This document shows, piece by piece, positions 27,410 through 35,126 of a stretch of DNA of 64,000 bases. The notes beneath the pieces are model-generated. The model made no database searches, was not told where the DNA came from, and saw nothing but the letters and a program-made list of their open reading frames with translations. Location: the NCBI GenBank assembly GCA_009839485.1, contig VXPQ01000011.1, forward strand, positions 1 to 64,000, in the 5' to 3' direction. This stretch comes from Bacteroidetes bacterium SB0662_bin_6 (lineage in GTDB: Bacteria; Bacteroidota; Rhodothermia; Rhodothermales; VXPQ01). Every line of letters begins with the position of its first letter. Within the stretch, counting starts at the first letter, position 1. The position numbers and the translations under genes are program-made.

Positions 27410-30054
27410 TACTTCAATAGCATCATGCGGCGCACCAATACACGCTCGGGAGTTTCGAGGCGGTACAGGTACATGCCGCTCGGCAGACCGGAACCATCAA
27501 ACTGTACCTTGTGATTTGCCGCCTGCCGGATACCGTCCACAAGAACAGCCACCTCCTTGCCCAACAGATCAATGACGGAAAGGCGCACACTCCCCGCTTG
27601 CGGCAAAGCATATTCGATGGTTGTCTGCGGGTTGAAGGGATTCGGGTAATTGCCCGAGAGTTTCAAGAAAGCAGGCACCTCTTCCTGCTCTGTGGATGTG
27701 GGCGTTGTGGGTGTAGTAGGTGTGGTGGGAGGTGTTCCTCCTCCGTCTCCTCCTGAGCCTGGCCCAGGGTCCGATCCTTGGCTGGTAGCGGGTTGTATGA
27801 AGTCGATGGCGAGATCGCTTTTCGTGGCGTTCGTGACATTAGAGGCATCGCCGCCAGTAAATGCGCCGTCGGCCAAAGCAACAGTCAGGTTGTTCACGTC
27901 ATCGACATGGGCCGTGGCTTGGCCTGTGAGCGTCAGAGTCAGGATCGTGCGGTCATCGTCAAGAGCATAGTCTACGGCAAGCCCTTCCGGCAGATTTGTT
28001 ACGGTAACGTTCTCGCCCGATGCGACGCCAGCGGTGAATGTGTCGTTGGTCAGCGTTGCTGTGACGCTACCCGTTACCGAGCCGTCATTCGCCGCCGCTT
28101 CGGTAAATCCTCCCGCCCAAGCAATACTCCGCACCACAGGCACGGCAACGGTCCCCGAAACAGTTACCGACGGGGCGCTTTCGCCATATGCGCTCAATGC
28201 AATCACCCGGTAGTAACGTGTCGTTCCATAGGGAACGTTTTGTTCGGTGAAGATGACTTCGTTCGCCGGTGACAGATTGGGCGTAATCGCAGTCCACGGG
28301 GCGTTGCCGTCAGCCGACCGCTCTACCCTGTAGCCGGTCACAGGCGCACGTGACGGGTCTGCTACCGATGCCGGGAACCTGAAACTGATGTTTTGGCCAT
28401 TCACTGAAACCTCGACGGCAGTAAGGTCAGGAGCGATTGGGACGCTCAGGTTAGGCGAGGCCACCTTGTAGTTTGGGTCACTTATGATCGAATAACTCTG
28501 GTCGAAGACGATATTCGCAAACGTATCTGTGCATGAGGATCCGGCGCAAAACTTCTTGATTGTGCCGCCATTCGCATTGATCGGATCAACAAGAGTGATG
28601 CCGTCCGCATCTTCATCTCCTGCCTGCACCGTGTATTTGAACAGCAAAATACCCCATTGCCCCAATCCGTGAGGGTATGACGCCACGGGATCGTAAACAG
28701 CATACTTTATATTGTCGCTTCTGCCGTCTAAACCCATTCGGATAGGCAGCAGTGGGGTCCCTGTCACTTCCAGCCATGAAGTCCACCTGACTTCTATTAC
28801 GATTTCATCGCCGGGAACGAAGGTGTTGTCATCGCCCGGATCGGAAGTTATTTCTAACATACTCACCACTGGTGCATCCGCCGTGAGCGTCCTGCCTGCC
28901 ACAACATCCGAATAGCCAGTGTACCCTTGAGTCATTGACAGGCGCATACGAAATTCGTATTCCGTGTCCTCCTCCAGGCCTGGATATGGATTAACGACTA
29001 TGGGTTCGTCTTCCCGGCTGCTGTTGTGGAAGACTTCCTTCCATTCCGTATCCGGCGTTCCGTCGTCATTGCCATCCCACTCAGGCGCAGTGCCGCGATA
29101 GTATATTTCAACGAAAACAAGGTTGTTGTGAGTGGCGGCTACGCCGTTCACAGTGCCCAGGTTTGTTGGCAATGCCCAGGAAACAGAGATTTTCTGCCTG
29201 CCGGGCGTCGTGGAAGTTATCACAGGTGGATCGCCCAATGCTTCGTTGTCCTGGATCGTTACCATGACACTCGATGTGGTGCCCACGGTATAACTGGCGC
29301 CGCTCGCCAACGAGATCGTAACCGTGCCGTCTGGCTCGTCCAACCTGTCGTTGTGCGTAGGCAAGGAGAGCGAAGCGCTTGCGCTTCCGTCCGCAAAAGA
29401 GGCCAGTCCGCTGGCCGCCGCAGGGTTTGTGTCCCATCCGAAATTCTCTCCGTTCGCCACAGTGAATTTCACGTTGAACGATGCGGCGCCGGACGTGGTA
29501 TTCCTTGTGACGGTGATTGGTATATTCCCTCCCTCGGTAATGGAGGTGGCGATGGTCGAGATCGTGATTTCAGGTTTTGGGGTGGAAACCTTGTGACCTG
29601 CGTCGTTCGAAATAGCGTAACTGCCGAGGGCCAGATTCGCATTGGCATTAGTGGAGGTGTGCTGGATTGAACCTCCATTGAGATCGAGCGAACCGGTAAT
29701 GCTTATCCCGTCAGCGTCATTGTCTCCTGCCTGCACGGTATAATCAAAATTCAGAAGCCCGGCGGACTCACTAAAGTCGGGAAGTGAATCGTCAAGATGA
29801 AACGTTGCATATCTCTTTGTGTCACCAATGATAATAGGCAATCGGGGCGATCCCGTCACACTCAGACCGGCGTCGTAAGTGACATTTACCGAGATGACTT
29901 CGCCAGCCACGTAGGTGTTGTTGCTGGCAGGGCTGGTCTCTATCTGTACATTTGAAATGCTTTGCGCCTGTATCGCTCCGGGGTTCAGACTCAGGGCAAA
30001 GAAGAGGATCGCGGCGAGGACAAAACCGCGCACGGCCTTGTTAAGGGCTTTCAT
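27409..30054 (-). CDS. Large secreted multi-domain protein with T9SS sorting domain
   Basis: 881 residues. Signal peptide (to I-Q-A-Q), a beta-sandwich module with A-G-E-V-I-S-V-N-V-T-Y repeated later as P-G-D-E-I-V-I-E-V-R-W, a Calx-beta-like module (I-T-E-G-G-N-I-P-I-T-V-T-R), fibronectin-III-like modules, a low-complexity Gly/Pro/Thr linker (G-G-G-T-P-P-T-T-P-T-T-P), and a C-terminal type A sorting domain (Y-P-N-P-F-N-P-Q-T-T-I-E-Y, G-M-Y-L-Y-R-L). It should be exported by the type IX system and attached or released at the cell surface. It is probably an adhesin or matrix protein. The ATG at 30054 heads the signal peptide. Confidence 0.85.
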   Translation of the reverse strand: MKALNKAVRGFVLAAILFFALSLNPGAIQAQSISNVQIETSPASNNTYVAGEVISVNVTYDAGLSVTGSPRLPIIIGDTKRYATFHLDDSLPDFSESAGLLNFDYTVQAGDNDADGISITGSLDLNGGSIQHTSTNANANLALGSYAISNDAGHKVSTPKPEITISTIATSITEGGNIPITVTRNTTSGAASFNVKFTVANGENFGWDTNPAAASGLASFADGSASASLSLPTHNDRLDEPDGTVTISLASGASYTVGTTSSVMVTIQDNEALGDPPVITSTTPGRQKISVSWALPTNLGTVNGVAATHNNLVFVEIYYRGTAPEWDGNDDGTPDTEWKEVFHNSSREDEPIVVNPYPGLEEDTEYEFRMRLSMTQGYTGYSDVVAGRTLTADAPVVSMLEITSDPGDDNTFVPGDEIVIEVRWTSWLEVTGTPLLPIRMGLDGRSDNIKYAVYDPVASYPHGLGQWGILLFKYTVQAGDEDADGITLVDPINANGGTIKKFCAGSSCTDTFANIVFDQSYSIISDPNYKVASPNLSVPIAPDLTAVEVSVNGQNISFRFPASVADPSRAPVTGYRVERSADGNAPWTAITPNLSPANEVIFTEQNVPYGTTRYYRVIALSAYGESAPSVTVSGTVAVPVVRSIAWAGGFTEAAANDGSVTGSVTATLTNDTFTAGVASGENVTVTNLPEGLAVDYALDDDRTILTLTLTGQATAHVDDVNNLTVALADGAFTGGDASNVTNATKSDLAIDFIQPATSQGSDPGPGSGGDGGGTPPTTPTTPTTPTSTEQEEVPAFLKLSGNYPNPFNPQTTIEYALPQAGSVRLSVIDLLGKEVAVLVDGIRQAANHKVQFDGSGLPSGMYLYRLETPERVLVRRMMLLK

Positions 30055-30544
30055 AGTAACTTGGGGAAATACATACAAACAAAATGTTGCCAAATCTCCG
30101 CTTGCCCCTTCGGCTCCGGTCGCCGCTTCTCCCGCCTTGGCCTTACTCTCCGGCGCACACACAGGGGAAGCGACTCAGCCTGACTTCGTTCGCTCCATTA
30201 TGGGTTGATCCGGACAACGCCGCTAAGGTTACGCAATGCAGTGTGTAGATTTCGTGATAATGAGGGGGGGGTAGTGTGTTTTATGTGATGATCCAATTAT
30301 TCACAATCATCTCTAATCTCTCTAATGGAGAATCGCGTCCCAAACAATCTGCATGCCATGTTGGAGAGCGAACGACTACGAAGCCCTTTGCCAACTTTTG
30401 TATATGGTCCCCGAAATCATCGCGAATGGGAGACCCGGCCGAAAAAAATGCAACATTGGAACGTGTATCCGGTATATTGTATATAGTCTAACATAGACTA
30501 TATTAGGATATTAGCCGGAACGTAATTATACAGAGGCGACTATC
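30055..30544. other. 490-bp gap with no gene; AT-richer toward the right
   Basis: The left half shares the composition of the neighbouring gene and may hold its promoter. The right half becomes AT-rich, with a run of G (GGGGGGGG near 30262-30269) and several TATATT stretches, and ends in the palindrome before the toxin-antitoxin operon. No reading frame with family character was seen on either strand. Confidence 0.6.
30481..30503 (+). promoter_or_regulatory. Palindromic operator of the toxin-antitoxin operon
   Basis: A perfect inverted repeat, ATATAGTCTA and TAGACTATAT with a 3-bp spacer. It lies 42 bp before the antitoxin start within AT-rich promoter-like DNA. Phd/YefM antitoxins bind palindromes of this kind to repress their own operon, so this is the likely site. 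Confidence 0.65.
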
Positions 30545-30823
30545 GTGGCGCATTCCGATTCCCCAAAATCCTGGACTGTGAGCGAAGCCAAAGCGCATCT
30601 CTCCAGAATCCTGCGGTTGTCCGAAGCAGAGGGACCTCAACGCATCGGGATCAGAAAATCCTTTGTGGTGATGCCCGCGGACGTATGGGACGCCCACGCC
30701 AGGCCGGACAAACCGCTTGGCCAATGGCTGATCGACAACGTCCCTCGAGGAATACATCTCGAAGCACCCGATCGCAACGAGCCTGAGCGCGAGATTCCGT
30801 TTGCTAACCGGGGCGCGACGTGA
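30545..30823 (+). CDS. Phd/YefM-type antitoxin
   Basis: 92 residues. The N-terminal part is the DNA-binding Phd/YefM fold: S-W-T-V-S-E-A-K-A-H-L-S-R-I-L, then R-I-G-I-R-K-S-F-V-V-M-P-A-D-V-W. The C-terminal part, rich in charged residues, should wrap the toxin. It overlaps the toxin GTG start by 4 bp (GTGA) and follows a perfect palindrome that is its probable operator. The start is the GTG at 30545. Confidence 0.85.
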   Translation: MAHSDSPKSWTVSEAKAHLSRILRLSEAEGPQRIGIRKSFVVMPADVWDAHARPDKPLGQWLIDNVPRGIHLEAPDRNEPEREIPFANRGAT

Positions 30824-31263
30824 ACGGATTTCTTTTGGACACCAATGTGGTTTCGGAACTGACAAGGGATACGCCGACACCGCAGGTTATCGAATTTCTG
30901 GCGGAACATTCCGAACTGTGGTTTTCGACCATCGTTCTGCACGAACTGGAGTTTGGCTTGCGGTTGCTGCCCGATGGGCGCCGTCGTGAAAATCTTCGGG
31001 TCATACTGGCGGATTTCATAGAAACGTATGCGAATCGAATCCTCCCTGTCGGATACGAAGAAGGGCAGTGGGGCGCGAGATTCCGGGCGGATGCACGGCG
31101 GTGCGGGCGTGTCCTGCACCTCGGCGATGCGCTGATTGCAGGAACTGCGAGGGCCCATGACCTCGCCATTGCAACACGGAACACGGGGGACTTCAACGGC
31201 CTCGACGTCGCCACGGTCAATCCCTGGGAAGAAAGGTTATATTCGGACGAACAAAGTGTCTAA
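30820..31263 (+). CDS. VapC-like PIN-domain toxin
   Basis: 147 residues with the PIN ribonuclease site: F-L-L-D-T-N-V-V (Asp7), L-H-E-L-E-F-G (Glu42), H-L-G-D-A-L-I-A (Asp103) and T-R-N-T-G-D-F (Asp124). All acidic residues are present, so it should be active. The closest layout is FitB/VapC. The start is a GTG inside the antitoxin stop codon, which ties its synthesis to that of the antitoxin. Targets are likely tRNA or other RNAs but cannot be read from sequence. Confidence 0.9.
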   Translation: MNGFLLDTNVVSELTRDTPTPQVIEFLAEHSELWFSTIVLHELEFGLRLLPDGRRRENLRVILADFIETYANRILPVGYEEGQWGARFRADARRCGRVLHLGDALIAGTARAHDLAIATRNTGDFNGLDVATVNPWEERLYSDEQSV

Positions 31264-31389
31264 CATACCGGACGCCCTTGAAATTCCTGATCGACCAACG
31301 GGAGCATCCTCTGATCTATCCCGTATATTTCGCATAGCGGCCGGTCGATACCGACACATAAATTCTCAACCCCGTTGCAGCAAGCGATT

Positions 31390-31644
31390 ATGAATCTGTC
31401 CGAGACCATCACGTCCGCTATCGTAGTAATGGCCTCTCTGTCGCTGCCCGTTATCCTGGGCTTTTTGCTGTACAGCACATTGCATATCCGCAAGGACCTG
31501 AACAAGGATATTCAAGACCTCCGCAAGGACCTGCATCAGGACATGCAAAGCCTCCGCAAGGAGTTGAACCAGGACATCAGCGCAATCAACTCCCGGTTAG
31601 GCCGGATCGAAGGACGGCTTTTCGGTGCAGACAGCCCCGCTTGA
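31390..31644 (+). CDS. Small membrane-anchored coiled-coil protein, second family member
   Basis: 84 residues: N-terminal hydrophobic helix (about residues 7-30; I-V-V-M-A-S-L-S-L-P-V-I-L-G-F-L), a coiled coil built of repeats such as I-R-K-D-L-N-K-D-I-Q-D-L-R-K-D-L, and the tail I-N-S-R-L-G-R-I-E-G-R-L-F-G-A-D-S-P-A. The tail is nearly the same as in the 13078-13434 protein. An ATG at 31390 is preferred over a TTG five codons upstream. It lies 126 bp after the toxin gene and its relation to that operon is unknown. Confidence 0.7.
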   Translation: MNLSETITSAIVVMASLSLPVILGFLLYSTLHIRKDLNKDIQDLRKDLHQDMQSLRKELNQDISAINSRLGRIEGRLFGADSPA

Positions 31645-31652
31645 CCTGCTCC

Positions 31653-32555
31653 TCACCCCACTCCGTATTCCAGCATCTTTCCGCGCACGAACGTAACGGA
31701 CCGGCGCAAGCGTTCCATACCATGGACTGGATCGTCGCCGTCCTCAATGGATATCCAGCCGTCGAAACCCACCTCCGCCAGAATGGAAAAGATGCGGTCG
31801 TAGTCGTTGAGGCCCTCGCCGATCACTCCGTGCTTCAGAATGTCCGCATAGCCCATGCCCGGCTCAGTTTCGATCCGGCGCAGGTCCGCCAGCGTACCCC
31901 CCTCGAGTATCCGGTCGCTGGCATGCATGGTTACGACCCGGTGCTTCACGGCTTCGAGTAAGGCGATCGGGTCTTCCCCGGCAATCAGCGCATTGGACGG
32001 ATCGTAGTTCACGCCGAAATGGGGCATGTCTCCAAGGCGGTCCAGCACTTCCAGAAAGGTTTCGCTGTCCTGCGCGAATTCGGGGTACATCCAGTACCCG
32101 TCCTTGTAGTGGTTCTCCAGAATCAGCGTCACGCCGTGCCGGGCGGCGCAAGCGGCGGCATCCCGGATGCATTCGGTCACCCTGTCCAGCGTGCGCTCGC
32201 GGTCGAGCCCCGGCCGGCGCTGCCCCGTGAGCACGCGGCAATAGCGGCCTCCGAGGGCCGCGGTCGCTTTGATGGCGCGGCACTGCCGGGCGACCTCCTC
32301 CTTGCGCTCCACGGGATCGGGTCGGGTGAAATCCGGAGAATGGCACATCATGGGAATCGAAAGCCCTCCCGCACCGGAGGCATGCTCGCGGAGCCGAGCC
32401 AGCGCGTCCGCGTCTCCTACAGGCGTAAATCCTTCGTAGAATTCCAGCCCGTCGATGTCCAGCGTCGCTGCAAGATCGATCCACTCCTCGACACGCATGG
32501 TGCGCGTCACGCAAAGCGCATCCAGAAAGCACTTGGGGAAAACGGCGAGCGGCAT
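31653..32555 (-). CDS. Sugar-phosphate isomerase/epimerase-like TIM-barrel protein
   Basis: 300 residues of the xylose-isomerase-like TIM-barrel family. Metal-site residues are visible in I-L-E-N-H-Y (glutamate), V-N-Y-D-P-S-N (aspartate), M-H-A-S-D (histidine) and W-I-S-I-E-D (glutamate), the pattern of D-tagatose/L-ribulose 3-epimerase-like enzymes. It begins 3 bp after the SDR stop, as the last gene of a five-gene operon. The likely role is epimerisation or isomerisation of a keto sugar; the substrate is unknown. Confidence 0.85.
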   Translation of the reverse strand: MPLAVFPKCFLDALCVTRTMRVEEWIDLAATLDIDGLEFYEGFTPVGDADALARLREHASGAGGLSIPMMCHSPDFTRPDPVERKEEVARQCRAIKATAALGGRYCRVLTGQRRPGLDRERTLDRVTECIRDAAACAARHGVTLILENHYKDGYWMYPEFAQDSETFLEVLDRLGDMPHFGVNYDPSNALIAGEDPIALLEAVKHRVVTMHASDRILEGGTLADLRRIETEPGMGYADILKHGVIGEGLNDYDRIFSILAEVGFDGWISIEDGDDPVHGMERLRRSVTFVRGKMLEYGVG

Positions 32556-32558
32556 CGG

Positions 32559-33338
32559 CTACTTGGATGCATTCTGTCCCACGAGCGGCCACTGTTCGAT
32601 TTCGAAGACGGAGCCGTTGACGGGCCCCGCCTGATCCGAAAGCCAGAACACGATGTGCGCCGCCGCCTCTTCGGGAGCGAAAATGCGGCCGGACGGGGCA
32701 TGCTCGGGGGGTATATTTTCCCACCAGCCTTCTTCGGAGCCGTCCTGCACCTTGATCCTCTTCTCGTTTTCGGTGAGCGTCCATCCCGCGTTGATCTGGT
32801 TGACGCGGATCCCCTCGCTCGCCAGATACGCGGACAGGTTGCGGGTCATTGTCATCAGCCCGCCTTTCGTCATGGAATAGACCAGCAGGTTCCGTTCGCC
32901 GCCCAGCGCATTGATGGATCCCACATTCAGAATATGCCCGCCGCCGCCCTGCTTCCTGAACTGCGCCACGGCGGCCTGGCTCAGAAGAAGAGGCGCCCGC
33001 AGGTTCACGGCGACTTGCCGGTCAAAGAGGTCGGCGGCCGCATTGTCGATATTGGAGCGCGTAAGAAGCGCCGCGTTGTTGACGAGCGCATCCAGACGGC
33101 CAAAACGCTCGACAGTAGACTCGACAAGACGCCCCGGCGCCGCAGGATCCTGCAAATCGCCCAGCGAAAACGCGGCGGCCTCCCCCAGTTCCTCCGCGAG
33201 CGCAGCGGCGCGGTCAGCGTTCCGGCCATGAATCATCACCTGACCGCCCTCGGCCACGATGCGGCGGGCCGTGGATTCTCCGATGCCCGTCGTCGAGCCG
33301 GTAACGAGAATGACTTTATCCCTGACGAGTTGTCCCAT
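32559..33338 (-). CDS. Short-chain dehydrogenase/reductase
   Basis: 259 residues of classical SDR type. Cofactor motif T-G-S-T-T-G-I-G near the N-terminus, N-N-A-A after strand 4, a catalytic serine in V-G-S-I-N-A and the Y-S-M-T-K pair of the active site, then I-N-A-G-W-T-L-T. The T-G-x-x-x-G-I-G start with R-N-A-D-R after strand 2 suggests NADP preference. It sits in the sugar operon between the MDR dehydrogenase and the epimerase. The substrate is unknown. Confidence 0.92.
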   Translation of the reverse strand: MGQLVRDKVILVTGSTTGIGESTARRIVAEGGQVMIHGRNADRAAALAEELGEAAAFSLGDLQDPAAPGRLVESTVERFGRLDALVNNAALLTRSNIDNAAADLFDRQVAVNLRAPLLLSQAAVAQFRKQGGGGHILNVGSINALGGERNLLVYSMTKGGLMTMTRNLSAYLASEGIRVNQINAGWTLTENEKRIKVQDGSEEGWWENIPPEHAPSGRIFAPEEAAAHIVFWLSDQAGPVNGSVFEIEQWPLVGQNASK

Positions 33339-33375
33339 AGCGCTATCGGATACCGTGCCCCTGTAACTTACGCAA

Positions 33376-34422
33376 TCAGGGAATCAGGATCGCCTTTACA
33401 TAGGTCCGTTCGTGCATGCGCTCGAAAACCTCTTCCCACTCCTTCATAGGCGCAATACGATCTATGAGAGGCGACGTATCCAGGCGGCCGCTTGCAAGCA
33501 GACGCAGCACGCGCTCCCAGATTTCCCGGTAGTGTGAAAAACTGCCTTGCAACGTAACGGCTTTTTGAACCAGGGGATCGAGGCTGCCGCCGAACGGCTG
33601 TTTGCCCCAACCGACTTTGGTGATCCAGCCGCCTGGCCGCACGGCGTCCAGCGCGGTCCGGAGCGCTTCGGAAACGCCTGCGGCGTCCACCACCACATCG
33701 ACGCCGAGACCGTCCCCGAGCGCCCGCCCCGCCTCGACGGCATCCTCCGCGGGTACAGGAACGAGACCCAGCCGCTCCGCCACGGCAAGGCGATGCGTAT
33801 CCGACGCCAAACCGGCTACTTGTACAACCCCTGCACCCGCAAGCCGCGCCATGACCCCGCACAGCAAACCGATGGGACCCGGGCCGAGCACCAGCACATG
33901 ATCTCCCGGTCGAATCCGCGTCTGCACGCAGACGGCATGATACGCCACACAGCACGGCTCCGTAAGCGCCGCCTGTTCGAAGGTCAGTTCGTCCGGGATG
34001 CCATGCAGACAGCGCTCCGGTACGCGCACATATCCGGCCATGGCGCCGTCCACGCCGTACCCGAAACCGAGGCGCGAGGGGTCCAGATGATACCGCCCCT
34101 GCCGCACCAGCGGGGAATCCGGATCAATGACGGCGGCGGTTTCGCTCGTGATCCGATCCCCTTCCCTGAACGTCCGCACGGCGTTTCCGGCCCGCGCCAC
34201 GACCCCGCTGAATTCATGCCCAAGCACGCAGGGGTAGTTGACCGGCCAACTGTGCGCGCCTGCCCATTGATGTACGTCGCTGCCGCATACGCCGACCGCC
34301 CGAACCTCGACAAGCACCTCCTCGGGACCGATCTCCGGCACGGGTATCTCGCGAAGCTCGACGCTCTTCGGCGCCGCCGCATGATTCACCACGGCCTGCA
34401 TCGTGCGAGGAATATGCTTCAT
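33376..34422 (-). CDS. Zinc-type MDR dehydrogenase lacking the structural-zinc cysteines
   Basis: 348 residues of the threonine/sorbitol-dehydrogenase-like MDR family. Catalytic-zinc residues are present (G-V-C-G-S-D-V-H, G-H-E-F-S-G), as is the Rossmann motif G-P-G-P-I-G-L-L. The four-cysteine lobe normally found after the GHE motif is absent: that region reads T-A-A-V-I-D-P-D-S-P without cysteines. It is probably an oxidoreductase of a polyol or keto acid in the same operon. It overlaps the upstream HPS-like gene by 4 bp (ATGA). Confidence 0.9.
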   Translation of the reverse strand: MKHIPRTMQAVVNHAAAPKSVELREIPVPEIGPEEVLVEVRAVGVCGSDVHQWAGAHSWPVNYPCVLGHEFSGVVARAGNAVRTFREGDRITSETAAVIDPDSPLVRQGRYHLDPSRLGFGYGVDGAMAGYVRVPERCLHGIPDELTFEQAALTEPCCVAYHAVCVQTRIRPGDHVLVLGPGPIGLLCGVMARLAGAGVVQVAGLASDTHRLAVAERLGLVPVPAEDAVEAGRALGDGLGVDVVVDAAGVSEALRTALDAVRPGGWITKVGWGKQPFGGSLDPLVQKAVTLQGSFSHYREIWERVLRLLASGRLDTSPLIDRIAPMKEWEEVFERMHERTYVKAILIP

Positions 34423-35123
34423 GAACCGGTCGTTTCTTTCCCGAAAGCATGCACCCGCGTGCAGATCTCCCGGAGAATGCCTTCCACATCTCCGGATGCA
34501 GCCCGGAATGCATGCGCATCCACGGCGAGCGGAGCGCCTATGACCACGATGGGCGCACCCCAGGCCGGCGCCTGCACGGCCTGTTCGATATCCAGTCCGC
34601 CCACGGCCTGCACCGGGATATCCACGGCGGCCACTACTTCGCGCAACCGGTGAAGGGGCGTTTCGAAAGGCTGCCCCCGCTCCTGACGCAGCGTCCGGTA
34701 GTCATAGCCGATATGATGAATGACGTAGTCGCAGCCCATCTCCTCAAGTAATCGAGCGCCGGCCACCGGATCCGGCATCCCGAGGTTATCCCCCATCACT
34801 TCCACGCCCAGTTTCCTGCCGGCCCGCACCACCAGTTCCACTGTTTCCGGCTCGGCCTGTCCCATCACCACCACATGGGTCGCGCCGGCGCGGGCCATGA
34901 TTTCCACTTCGAGTCCGCCTCCGTCCATGGTTTTCAGGTCCACCACGAGGGGCTTGTCCGGAAACCGTTCCCGCAAGGCGCGCACGCCGTGCATCCCTTC
35001 GGCAATGACGAGCGGGGTACCTGCTTCGATCCAGTCGACGCCGGCCCGTACGGCCATCTCCGCCATCTCGACCGCTTCCGGGATCGACGTGACGTCCAGC
35101 GAGATCTGTACGACCGGCTCCAT
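34419..35123 (-). CDS. Hexulose-6-phosphate-synthase-like / keto-gulonate-P decarboxylase family enzyme
   Basis: 234 residues of the orotidine-decarboxylase superfamily, HUMPS branch. The metal/substrate motif is V-D-L-K-T-M-D (Asp62, Lys64, Asp67), with I-E-A-G-T-P-L and I-A-E-G before it, closer to bacterial 3-hexulose-6-phosphate synthase (D-M-K-T-M-D) than to UlaD (D-A-K-I-A-D). These enzymes condense formaldehyde with ribulose-5-phosphate, or decarboxylate a 3-keto sugar-acid phosphate. No hexulose-phosphate isomerase gene is beside it. The gene follows the phosphofructokinase by 3 bp. Confidence 0.8.
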   Translation of the reverse strand: MEPVVQISLDVTSIPEAVEMAEMAVRAGVDWIEAGTPLVIAEGMHGVRALRERFPDKPLVVDLKTMDGGGLEVEIMARAGATHVVVMGQAEPETVELVVRAGRKLGVEVMGDNLGMPDPVAGARLLEEMGCDYVIHHIGYDYRTLRQERGQPFETPLHRLREVVAAVDIPVQAVGGLDIEQAVQAPAWGAPIVVIGAPLAVDAHAFRAASGDVEGILREICTRVHAFGKETTGS

Positions 35124-35126
35124 GAA

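Noticed and set aside
27690-27780. Thr/Pro/Gly repeat as a possible tandem DNA repeat or CRISPR-like array
   Set aside because: It is coding: the linker of the T9SS protein before the sorting domain. The units are too short and there are no spacers.
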